Positions 11,201 through 22,919 of a stretch of 64,000 nucleotides of DNA are shown one piece after another. The notes under the pieces were generated by a model that worked only from the letters and a program-made list of their open reading frames with translations, had not been told where the DNA came from and did no database searches. Positions within the stretch are counted from its first letter, which is position 1. Each line of letters starts with the position of its first letter. Made by a program: the position numbers and the translations under genes. Source of the DNA: Antedon mediterranea (lineage: Eukaryota > Echinodermata > Crinoidea > Comatulida > Antedonidae); NCBI RefSeq assembly GCF_964355755.1, contig NC_092675.1, positions 13,531,312-13,595,311 on the forward strand, given 5' to 3'.

Positions 11201-13408
11201 AACACGAAAGTGCTTAGAATAGCTTCAAATCGCATTTGGAAACGTTTTAGACCAATTTGTGCATTTCGATGAAACTTGATTACACAAAAACATCAAAGTG
11301 CTTAAAATCACATTATAAACCGTTTTAGACCATTTTGAGCATTTCGATAACACTTTTCACACAAAAACATTAAAGAGCACAAAATAGCTTAATATCGTAT
11401 TTAAAAACGTTTTAGACCATTTTGAGCATTTAGACAAAACTTTTTCACACAAAACACCAAAGTGCTTAGAATAGCTTCAAATCGCATTTGGAGACGTTTT
11501 AGACCATTTTGTGCATTTCGATGAAACTTGGTTACACAAAAACATCAAAGTGCTTAAAATCACATTATAAATCGTTTTAGACCATTTTGAGCATTTCGAC
11601 AAAACTTTTTCACACAAAATACCAAAGTGCTTAGAATAGCTTCAAATCGCATTTCGAGACGTTTTAGACCATTTTGTGATTTTCGAAAAAACTTTTTAAC
11701 ATAAAAACACCAAAGTGCTTAGAATAGCTTCAAATCACATTTGGAGACATTTTAGACCATTTTGTGATTTTCAAAAAAACTTGTTAACATAAAAACACGA
11801 AAGTTCTTAGAATAGCTTCAAATCGCATTTGGAAACGTTTTAGACCATTTTGTGATTTTCGAAAAAAATTGTTAACATAAAAACACCAAAGTGCTTAGAA
11901 TCACATTATAAACCGTTTTAGACCATTTTGAGCATTTCGATAACAATTTTCACACAAAAACATCAAAGAGCACAAAATAGCTTAATATCGTATTTAAAAA
12001 TGTTTTAGACCATTTTGAGCATTTAGATAAAACTTTTTCACACAAAACACCAAAGTGCTTAGAATAGCTTCAAATCGCATTTGGAGACGTTTTAGACCAT
12101 TTTGTGATTTTTGAAAAAACTTGTTAACATAAAAACACCAAAGTGCTTAGAATAGCTTCAAATCACATTTTGATACGTTTTAGCCCATTTTGTGATTTTC
12201 GAAAAAACATGTTAACATAAAAACACGAAAGTGCTTAGAATAGCTTCAAATCACATTTGGAGACGTTTTAGACCATTTTGTGATTTTTGAAAAAACTTGT
12301 TAACATAAAAACACGAAAGTGCTTAGAATAGCTTCAAATCGCATTTGGAAACGTTTTAGACCATTTTGTGATTTTCGAAAAAGATTGTTAACATAAAAAC
12401 ACCAAAGTGCTTAGAATCACATTATAAACCGTTTTAGACCATTTTGAGCATTTCGATAACAATTTTCACACAAAAACATCAAAGAGCACAAAATAGCTTA
12501 ATATCGTATTTAAAAATGTTTTAGACCATTTTGAGCATTTAGATAAAACTTTTTCACACAAAACACCAAAGTGCTTAGAATAGCTTCAAATCGCATTTGG
12601 AGACGGTTTAGACCATTTTGTGATTTTGAAAAAACTTGTTAACATAAAAACACCAAAGTGCTTAGAATAGCTTCAAATCGCATTTGGAGACGTTTTAGAC
12701 CATTTTGTGATTTTCGAAAAAACTTGTTAACATAAAAACACCAAAGTGCTTAGAATAGCTTCAAATCGTATTTGGAGACGTTTTAGACCATTTTGAGATT
12801 TTCGAAAAAACTTGGTTACACAAAAACATCAAAGTGCTTAAAATCACATTATAAACCGTTTTAGACCATTTTGAGCATTTCGATAACACTTTTCACACAA
12901 AAACATCAAAGAGCACAAAATAGCTTAATATCGTATTTAAAAACGTTTTAGACCATTTTGAGCATTTCGACAAAACTTTTTCACACAAAACACCAAAGTG
13001 CTTAGAATAGCTTCAAATCGCATTTGGAGACGTTTTAGACCAATTTGTGATTTTTGAAAAAACTTGTTAACATAAAAACACCAAAGTGCTTAGAATAGCT
13101 TCAAATCACATTTGGAGACGTTTTAGACCATTTTGTGATTTTCGAAAAAACTTGTTAACATAAAAACACGAAAGTGCTTAGAATAGCTTCAAATCGCATT
13201 TGGAGACGTTTTAGAACATTTTGTGTTTTTCGAAAAAAACTGTTAACATAAAAACACCAAAGTGCTTAGAATAGCTTCAAATCGCATTTGGAGACGTTTT
13301 AGACCATTTTGTGATTTTTGAAAAAACTTGTTAACATAAAAACACCAAAGTGCTTAGAATAGCTTCAAATCACATTTGGAGACGTTTTAGACCATTTTGT
13401 GATTTTCG
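8231..13408 (+). repeat. Duplicated block Q (copy at 17741-22919)
   Basis: This 5.2-kb stretch matches 17741-22919 at offset 9,510, rising to 9,511 after one extra A near 21281. Shared markers are GAAGACG at 8252/17762, AGCCCATTTT at 8341/17851, GTCTTAGACC near 8423/17933, GAGTATTTCG near 8517/18027 and the seven-A run at 9798/19308. Differences I noticed by eye are G/A at 9849/19359, A/T at 10543/20053, G/A at 10819/20329 and the extra A. A full alignment was not possible. Confidence 0.9.
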
Positions 13409-14080
13409 AAAAAAATTGTTGACATAAAAACACCAAAGTGCTTAGAATCACATTATAAACCGTTTTAGACCATTTTGAGCATTTCGATAAAAATTTTCAC
13501 AAAAAAACATCAAAGAGCACAAAATAGCTTAATATCGTATTTAAAAATGTTTTAGACCATTTTGAGCATTTAGATAAAACTTTTTCACACAAAACACCAA
13601 AGTGCTTAGAATAGCTTCAAATCGCATTTGGAGACGTTTTAGACCATTTTGTGATTTTTGAAAAAACTTGTTAACATAAAAACACCAAAGTGCTTAGAAT
13701 AGCTTCAAATCACATTTGGAGACGTTTTAGACCATTTTGTGATTTTCGAAAAAACTTGTTAACATAAAAACACGAAAGTGCTTAGAATAGCTTCAAATCG
13801 CATTTGGAAACGTTTTAGACCATTTTGTGATTTTCGAAAAAACTTGTTAACATAAAAACACGAAAGTGCTTAGAATAGCTTCAAATCGCATTTGGAGACG
13901 TTTTAGACCATTTTGTGATTTTCGAAAAAAACTTGTTAACATAAAAACACGAAAGTGCTTAGAATAGCTTCAAATCACATTTGGAGACGTTTTAGACCAT
14001 TTTGTGATTTTTGAAAAAACTTGTTAACATAAAAACACGAAAGTGCTTAGAACAGCTTCAAATCGCATTTGGAAACGTTT

Positions 14081-15812
14081 TAGACCAATTTGTGCATTTC
14101 GATGAAACTTGATTACACAAAAACACCAAAGGATTTAGAATAGCTTCAAATCGCATTTGGAGACGTTTTAGACCATTTTGTGATTTTGAAAAAACTTGTT
14201 AACATAAAAACACCAAAGTGCTTAGAATAGCTTCAAATCGCATTTGGAGACGTTTTAGACCATTTTGTGATTTTCGAAAAAACTTGTTAACATAAAAACA
14301 CCAAAGTGCTTAGAATAGCTTCAAATCGTATTTGGAGACGTTTTAGACCATTTTGAGATTTTCGAAAAAACTTGGTTACACAAAAACATCAAAGTGCTTA
14401 AAATCACATTATAAACCGTTTTAGACCATTTTGAGCATTTCGATAACACTTTTCACACAAAAACATCAAAGAGCACAAAATAGCTTAATATCGTATTTAA
14501 AAACGTTTTAGACCATTTTGAGCATTTCGACAAAACTTTTTCACACAAAACACCAAAGTGCTTAGAATAGCTTCAAATCGCATTTGGAGACGTTTTAGAC
14601 CAATTTGTGATTTTTGAAAAAACTTGTTAACATAAAAACACCAAAGTGTTTAGAATAGCTTCAAATCGCATTTGGAGACGTTTTAGACCAATTTGTGATT
14701 TTCGAAAAAACTTATCAACATAAAAACACCAAAGGGTTTAGAATAGCTTCAAATCGCATTTGGAGACGTTTTAGACCATTTTGTGATTTTGAAAAAACTT
14801 GTTAACATAAAAACACCAAAGTGCTTAGAATAGCTTCAAATCGCATTTGGAGACGTTTTAGACCATTTTGTGATTTTCGAAAAAACTTGTTAACATAAAA
14901 ACACCAAAGTGCTTAGAATAGCTTCAAATCGTATTTGGAGACGTTTTAGACCAATTTGTGCATTTCGATGAAACTTGATTACACAAAAACACCAAAGGAT
15001 TTAGAATAGCTTCAAATCGCATTTGGAGACGTTTTAGACCATTTTGTGATTTTGAAAAAACTTGTTAACATAAAAACACCAAAGTGCTTAGAATAGCTTC
15101 AAATCGCATTTGGAGACGTTTTAGACCATTTTGTGATTTTCGAAAAAACTTGTTAACATAAAAACACCAAAGTGCTTAGAATAGCTTCAAATCGTATTTG
15201 GAGACGTTTTAGACCATTTTGAGATTTTCGAAAAAACTTGGTTACACAAAAACATCAAAGTGCTTAAAATCACATTATAAACCGTTTTAGACCATTTTGA
15301 GCATTTCGATAACACTTTTCACACAAAAACATCAAAGAGCACAAAATAGCTTAATATCGTATTTAAAAACGTTTTAGACCATTTTGAGCATTTCGACAAA
15401 ACTTTTTCACACAAAACACCAAAGTGCTTAGAATAGCTTCAAATCGCATTTGGAGACGTTTTAGACCAATTTGTGATTTTTGAAAAAACTTGTTAACATA
15501 AAAACACCAAAGTGTTTAGAATAGCTTCAAATCGCATTTGGAGACGTTTTAGACCAATTTGTGATTTTCGAAAAAACTTATCAACATAAAAACACCAAAG
15601 GGTTTAGAATAGCTTCAAATCGCATTTGGAGACGTTTTAGACCATTTTGTGATTTTGAAAAAACTTGTTAACATAAAAACACCAAAGTGCTTAGAATAGC
15701 TTCAAATCGCATTTGGAGACGTTTTAGACCATTTTGTGATTTTCGAAAAAACTTGTTAACATAAAAACACCAAAGTGCTTAGAATAGCTTCAAATCGTAT
15801 TTGGAGACGTTT
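14081..15812 (+). repeat. Tandem duplication, two copies at 866-bp offset
   Basis: 14081-14946 and 14947-15812 are direct tandem copies. Both start in TAGACCAATTTGTGC and carry AACACCAAAGGATTTAG about 45 bases later. Both also carry the TTATCAACAT variant followed by AAAGGGTTTAG. The matching block at 60306-63780 has only one copy, so the duplication arose after blocks R and R' separated, or one copy was lost from R'. Confidence 0.85.
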
Positions 15813-16313
15813 TAGACCATTTTGAGATTTTCGAAAAAAGTTGGTTACACAAAAACATCAAAGTGCTTAAAATCACATTATAAACCGTTTTAGACCATTT
15901 TGAGCATTTCGGTAACACTTTTCACACAAAAACATCAAAGAGCACAAAATAGCTTAATATCGTATTTAAAAACGTTTTAGACCATTTTGAGCATTTAGAC
16001 AAAACTTTTTCACACAAAACACCAAAGTGCTTAGAATAGCTTCAAATCGCATTTGGAGACGTTTTAGACCATTTTGTGCATTTCGATGAAACTTGGTTAC
16101 ACAAAAACATCAAAGTGCTTAAAATCACATTATAAATCGTTTTAGACCATTTTGAGCATTTCGACAAAACTTTTTCACACAAAATACCAAAGTGCTTAGA
16201 ATAGCTTCAAATCGCATTTGGAGACGTTTTAGACCATTTTGTGATTTTCGAAAAAACTTTTTAACATAAAAACACCAAAGTGCTTAGAATAGCTTCAAAT
16301 CACATTTGGAGAC

Positions 16314-16351
16314 GTTTTAGACCATAAGTGCTTAGAATCACATTATAAACC
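16314..16351 (+). repeat. Truncated 38-bp B4 monomer (40-bp internal deletion), copy 1 of 9
   Basis: Box to box is 38 bp instead of 78. The sequence jumps from GTTTTAGACCAT straight to AAGTGCTTAGAATCACATT, removing 40 bp of a B4-like monomer. This precise junction occurs nine times in the window. The deletion therefore happened once and was spread by later amplification, not by repeated deletion. This copy keeps TTTTCACAC in the following C' monomer and so retains a minus-strand stop. Confidence 0.9.
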
Positions 16352-17545
16352 GTTTTAGACCATTTTGAGCATTTCGATAACAATTTTCACACAAAAACAT
16401 CAAAGAGCACAAAATAGCTTAATATCGTATTTAAAAACGTTTTAGACCATTTTGAGCATTTAGACAAAACTTTTTCACACAAAACACCAAAGTGCTTAGA
16501 ATAGCTTCAAATCGCATTTGGAGACGTTTTAGACCAATTTGTGATTTTTGAAAAAACTTGTTAACATAAAAACACCAAAGTGCTTAGAATAGCTTCAAAT
16601 CACATTTGGAGACGTTTTAGACCATTTTGTGATTTTGAACAAACTTGTTAACATAAAAACACCAAAGTGCTTAGAATAGCTTCAAATCGCATTTGGCGAC
16701 GTTTTAGACCATTTTGTGATTTTCGAAAAAACTTGTTAACATAAAAACACCAAAGTGCTTAGAATAGCTTCAAATCGTATTTGGAGACGTTTTAGATCAT
16801 TTTGAGATTTTCGAAAAAACTTGGTTACACAAAAACATCAAAGTGCTTAAAATAACATTCTAAACCGTTTTAGACCATTTTGAGCATTTCGATAACACTT
16901 TTCACACAAAAACATCAAAGAGCACAAAATAGCTTAATATCGTATTTAAAAACGTTTTAGACCATTTTGAGCATTTCGACAAAACTTTTTCACACAAAAC
17001 ACCAAAGTGCTTAGAATAGCTTCAAATCGCATTTGGGGACGTTTTAGACCAATTTGTGCATTTCGATGAAACTTGATTACACAAAAACATCAAAGTGTTT
17101 AAAATCACATTATAAACCGTTTTAGACCATTTTGAGCATTTCGATAACACTTTTCACACAAAAACATCAAAGAGCACAAAATAGCTTAATATCGTATTTA
17201 AAAACGTTTTAGACCATTTTGAGCATTTAGACAAAACTTTTTCACACAAAACACCAAAGTGCTTAGAATAGCTTCAAATCGCATTTGGAGACGTTTTAGA
17301 CCATTTTGTGCATTTCGATGAAAGTTGGTTACACAAAAACATCAAAGTGCTTAAAATCACATTATAAATCGTTTTAGACCATTTTGAGCATTTCGACAAA
17401 ACTTTTTCACACAAAATACCAAAGTGCTTAGAATAGCTTCAAATCGCATTTGGAGACGTTTTAGACCATTTTGTGATTTTCGAAAAAACTTTTTAACATA
17501 AAAACACCAAAGTGCTTAGAATAGCTTCAAATCACATTTGGAGAC

Positions 17546-17583
17546 GTTTTAGACCATAAGTGCTTAGAATCACATTATAAACC
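17546..17583 (+). repeat. Truncated 38-bp B4 monomer, copy 2
   Basis: This has the ACCATAAGTGC junction. The following C' monomer has TTTTAACAC instead of TTTTCACAC. On the minus strand that change turns a TGA stop into TTA and opens a 60-codon frame at 17532-17714. Confidence 0.9.
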
Positions 17584-17740
17584 GTTTTAGACCATTTTGA
17601 GCATTTCGATAACAATTTTAACACAAAAACATCAAAGAGCACAAAATAGCTTAATATCGTATTTAAAAATGTTTTAGACCATTTTGAGCATTTAGATAAA
17701 ACTTTTTCACACAAAACACCAAAGTGCTTAGAATAGCTTC

Positions 17741-20700
17741 AAATCGCATTTGAAGACGTTTTAGACCAATTTGTGATTTTTGAAAAAACTTGTTAACATA
17801 AAAACACCAAAGTGCTTAGAATAGCTTCAAATCACATTTGGAGACGTTTTAGCCCATTTTGTGATTTTGAACAAACTTGTTAACATAAAAACACCAAAGT
17901 GCTTAGAATAGCTTCAAATCGCATTTGGAGACGTCTTAGACCATTTTGTGATTTTCGAAAAAACTTGTTAACATAAAAACACCAAAGTGCTTAAAATCAC
18001 ATTATAAACCGTTTTAGACCATTTTGAGTATTTCGATAACACTTTTCACACAAAAACATCAAAGAGCACAAAATAGCTTAATATCGTATTTAAAAACGTT
18101 TTAGACCATTTTGAGCATTTCGACAAAACTTTTTCACACAAAACACCAAAGTGCTTAGAATAGCTTCAAATCGCATTTGGAGACGTTTTAGACCAATTTG
18201 TGCATTTCGATGAAACTTGATTACACAAAAACATCAAAGTGCTTAAAATCACATTATAAACCGTTTTAGACCATTTTGAGCATTTCGATAACACTTTTCA
18301 CACAAAAACATCAAAGAGCACAAAATAGCTTAATATCGTATTTAAAAACGTTTTAGACCATTTTGAGCATTTAGACAAAACTTTTTCACACAAAACACCA
18401 AAGTGCTTAGAATAGCTTCAAATCGCATTTGGAGACGTTTTAGACCATTTTGTGCATTTCGATGAAACTTGGTTACACAAAAACATCAAAGTGCTTAAAA
18501 TCACATTATAAATCGTTTTAGACCATTTTGAGCATTTCGACAAAACTTTTTCACACAAAATACCAAAGTGCTTAGAATAGCTTCAAATCGCATTTCGAGA
18601 CGTTTTAGACCATTTTGTGATTTTCGAAAAAACTTTTTAACATAAAAACACCAAAGTGCTTAGAATAGCTTCAAATCACATTTGGAGACATTTTAGACCA
18701 TTTTGTGATTTTCGAAAAAACTTGTTAACATAAAAACACGAAAGTGCTTAGAATAGCTTCAAATCGCATTTGGAAACGTTTTAGACCATTTTGTGATTTT
18801 CGAAAAAAATTGTTAACATAAAAACACCAAAGTGCTTAGAATCACATTATAAACCGTTTTAGACCATTTTGAGCATTTCGATAACAATTTTCACACAAAA
18901 ACATCAAAGAGCACAAAATAGCTTAATATCGTATTTAAAAATGTTTTAGACCATTTTGAGCATTTAGATAAAACTTTTTCACACAAAACACCAAAGTGCT
19001 TAGAATAGCTTCAAATCGCATTTGGAAACGTTTTAGACCATTTTGTGATTTTCGAAAAAAATTGTTAACATAAAAACACCAAAGTGCTTAGAATCACATT
19101 ATAAACCGTTTTAGACCAATTTGAGCATTTCGATAACAATTTTCACACAAAAACATCAAAGAGCACAAAATAGCTTAATATCGTATTTAAAAATGTTTTA
19201 GACCATTTTGAGCATTTAGATAAAACTTTTTCACACAAAACACCAAAGTGCTTAGAATAGCTTCAAATCGCATTTGGAGACGTTTTAGACCATTTTGTGA
19301 TTTTTGAAAAAAACTTGTTAACATAAAAACACCAAAGTGCTTAGAATAGCTTCAAATCACATTTGGAGACGTTTTAGACCATTTTGTGATTTTCGAAAAA
19401 ACTTTTTAACATAAAAACACCAAAGTGCTTAGAATAGCTTCAAATCACATTTGGAGACGTTTTAGACCATTTTGTGATTTTTGAAAAAACTTGTTAACAT
19501 AAAAACACGAAAGTGCTTAGAATAGCTTCAAATCGCATTTGGAAACGTTTTAGACCATTTTGTGATTTTCGAAAAAGATTGTTAACATAAAAACACCAAA
19601 GTGTTTAGAATAGCTTCAAATCGCATTTGGAGACGGTTTAGACCATTTTGTGATTTTGAAAAAACTTGTTAACATAAAAACACCAAAGTGCTTAGAATAG
19701 CTTCAAATCGCATTTGGAGACGTTTTAGACCATTTTGTGATTTTCGAAAAAACTTGTTAACATAAAAACACCAAAGTGCTTAGAATAGCTTCAAATCGTA
19801 TTTGGAGACGTTTTAGACCATTTTGAGATTTTCGAAAAAACTTGGTTACACAAAAACATCAAAGTGCTTAAAATCACATTATAAACCGTTTTAGACCATT
19901 TTGAGCATTTCGATAACACTTTTCACACAAAAACATCAAAGAGCACAAAATAGCTTAATATCGTATTTAAAAACGTTTTAGACCATTTTGAGCATTTCGA
20001 CAAAACTTTTTCACACAAAACACCAAAGTGCTTAGAATAGCTTCAAATCGCATTTGGAGACGTTTTAGACCAATTTGTGCATTTCGATGAAACTTGATTA
20101 CACAAAAACATCAAAGTGCTTAAAATCACATTATAAACCGTTTTAGACCATTTTGAGCATTTCGATAACACTTTTCACACAAAAACATCAAAGAGCACAA
20201 AATAGCTTAATATCGTATTTAAAAATGTTTTAGACCATTTTGAGCATTTAGATAAAACTTTTTCACACAAAACACCAAAGTGCTTAGAATAGCTTCAAAT
20301 CGCATTTGGAGACGTTTTAGACCATTTTATGATTTTTGAAAAAACTTGTTAACATAAAAACACCAAAGTGCTTAGAATAGCTTCAAATCACATTTGGAGA
20401 CGTTTTAGACCATTTTGTGATTTTCGAAAAAACTTGTTAACATAAAAACACGAAAGTGCTTAGAATAGCTTCAAATCGCATTTGGAAACGTTTTAGACCA
20501 TTTTGTGATTTTCGAAAAAACTTGTTAACATAAAAACACGAAAGTGCTTAGAATAGCTTCAAATCGCATTTGGAGACGTTTTAGACCATTTTGTGATTTT
20601 CGAAAAAACTTGTTAACATAAAAACACGAAAGTGCTTAGAATAGCTTCAAATCACATTTGGAGACGTTTTAGACCATTTTGTGATTTTTGAAAAAACTTG

Positions 20701-22919
20701 TTAACATAAAAACACGAAAGTGCTTAGAATAGCTTCAAATCGCATTTGGAAACGTTTTAGACCAATTTGTGCATTTCGATGAAACTTGATTACACAAAAA
20801 CATCAAAGTGCTTAAAATCACATTATAAACCGTTTTAGACCATTTTGAGCATTTCGATAACACTTTTCACACAAAAACATTAAAGAGCACAAAATAGCTT
20901 AATATCGTATTTAAAAACGTTTTAGACCATTTTGAGCATTTAGACAAAACTTTTTCACACAAAACACCAAAGTGCTTAGAATAGCTTCAAATCGCATTTG
21001 GAGACGTTTTAGACCATTTTGTGCATTTCGATGAAACTTGGTTACACAAAAACATCAAAGTGCTTAAAATCACATTATAAATCGTTTTAGACCATTTTGA
21101 GCATTTCGACAAAACTTTTTCACACAAAATACCAAAGTGCTTAGAATAGCTTCAAATCGCATTTCGAGACGTTTTAGACCATTTTGTGATTTTCGAAAAA
21201 ACTTTTTAACATAAAAACACCAAAGTGCTTAGAATAGCTTCAAATCACATTTGGAGACATTTTAGACCATTTTGTGATTTTCAAAAAAAACTTGTTAACA
21301 TAAAAACACGAAAGTTCTTAGAATAGCTTCAAATCGCATTTGGAAACGTTTTAGACCATTTTGTGATTTTCGAAAAAAATTGTTAACATAAAAACACCAA
21401 AGTGCTTAGAATCACATTATAAACCGTTTTAGACCATTTTGAGCATTTCGATAACAATTTTCACACAAAAACATCAAAGAGCACAAAATAGCTTAATATC
21501 GTATTTAAAAATGTTTTAGACCATTTTGAGCATTTAGATAAAACTTTTTCACACAAAACACCAAAGTGCTTAGAATAGCTTCAAATCGCATTTGGAGACG
21601 TTTTAGACCATTTTGTGATTTTTGAAAAAACTTGTTAACATAAAAACACCAAAGTGCTTAGAATAGCTTCAAATCACATTTTGATACGTTTTAGCCCATT
21701 TTGTGATTTTCGAAAAAACATGTTAACATAAAAACACGAAAGTGCTTAGAATAGCTTCAAATCACATTTGGAGACGTTTTAGACCATTTTGTGATTTTTG
21801 AAAAAACTTGTTAACATAAAAACACGAAAGTGCTTAGAATAGCTTCAAATCGCATTTGGAAACGTTTTAGACCATTTTGTGATTTTCGAAAAAGATTGTT
21901 AACATAAAAACACCAAAGTGCTTAGAATCACATTATAAACCGTTTTAGACCATTTTGAGCATTTCGATAACAATTTTCACACAAAAACATCAAAGAGCAC
22001 AAAATAGCTTAATATCGTATTTAAAAATGTTTTAGACCATTTTGAGCATTTAGATAAAACTTTTTCACACAAAACACCAAAGTGCTTAGAATAGCTTCAA
22101 ATCGCATTTGGAGACGGTTTAGACCATTTTGTGATTTTGAAAAAACTTGTTAACATAAAAACACCAAAGTGCTTAGAATAGCTTCAAATCGCATTTGGAG
22201 ACGTTTTAGACCATTTTGTGATTTTCGAAAAAACTTGTTAACATAAAAACACCAAAGTGCTTAGAATAGCTTCAAATCGTATTTGGAGACGTTTTAGACC
22301 ATTTTGAGATTTTCGAAAAAACTTGGTTACACAAAAACATCAAAGTGCTTAAAATCACATTATAAACCGTTTTAGACCATTTTGAGCATTTCGATAACAC
22401 TTTTCACACAAAAACATCAAAGAGCACAAAATAGCTTAATATCGTATTTAAAAACGTTTTAGACCATTTTGAGCATTTCGACAAAACTTTTTCACACAAA
22501 ACACCAAAGTGCTTAGAATAGCTTCAAATCGCATTTGGAGACGTTTTAGACCAATTTGTGATTTTTGAAAAAACTTGTTAACATAAAAACACCAAAGTGC
22601 TTAGAATAGCTTCAAATCACATTTGGAGACGTTTTAGACCATTTTGTGATTTTCGAAAAAACTTGTTAACATAAAAACACGAAAGTGCTTAGAATAGCTT
22701 CAAATCGCATTTGGAGACGTTTTAGAACATTTTGTGTTTTTCGAAAAAAACTGTTAACATAAAAACACCAAAGTGCTTAGAATAGCTTCAAATCGCATTT
22801 GGAGACGTTTTAGACCATTTTGTGATTTTTGAAAAAACTTGTTAACATAAAAACACCAAAGTGCTTAGAATAGCTTCAAATCACATTTGGAGACGTTTTA
22901 GACCATTTTGTGATTTTCG
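17741..22919 (+). repeat. Duplicated block Q' (copy of 8231-13408)
   Basis: This is the second copy of the 5.2-kb block Q, with only four differences noticed by eye. It starts immediately after block R ends, so R is flanked by Q and Q' in direct orientation. That Q-R-Q' layout is what an unequal exchange or block insertion would leave. The match stops near 22919: Q continues with AAATTGTTGAC while Q' continues with AAACTTGTTAAC. Confidence 0.9.

Larger units (their letters stand above)
13411..17750 (+). repeat. Duplicated block R (copy at 60306-63780)
   Basis: The block aligns with 60306-63780 at offset 46,896, then 46,895, then 46,029 after an extra 866-bp tandem copy in this block. Shared private markers are TTGTTGA at 13418/60314, GATAAAAATTTTCAC near 13486, CTTAGAACAGC near 14047/60942, TTTCGGTAACAC at 15907/61936, TTTGGCGACG near 16693/62722 and GTTTTAGATCATT near 16792/62821. 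Further ones are TTTGGGGACG near 17033/63062 and ATGAAAGTTGG near 17319/63348. Alignment may continue, with more mismatches, to the window end. Confidence 0.85.

Noticed and set aside
17532-17714. 60-codon minus-strand ORF as a gene (also at 33713, 34605, 57102 and 63561)
   Set aside because: It is translated satellite monomers. It exists only where a 40-bp deletion and one stop-removing substitution coincide, it contains two copies of the translated box, and other copies of the deletion keep the stop. I see no promoter, domain or independent conservation.
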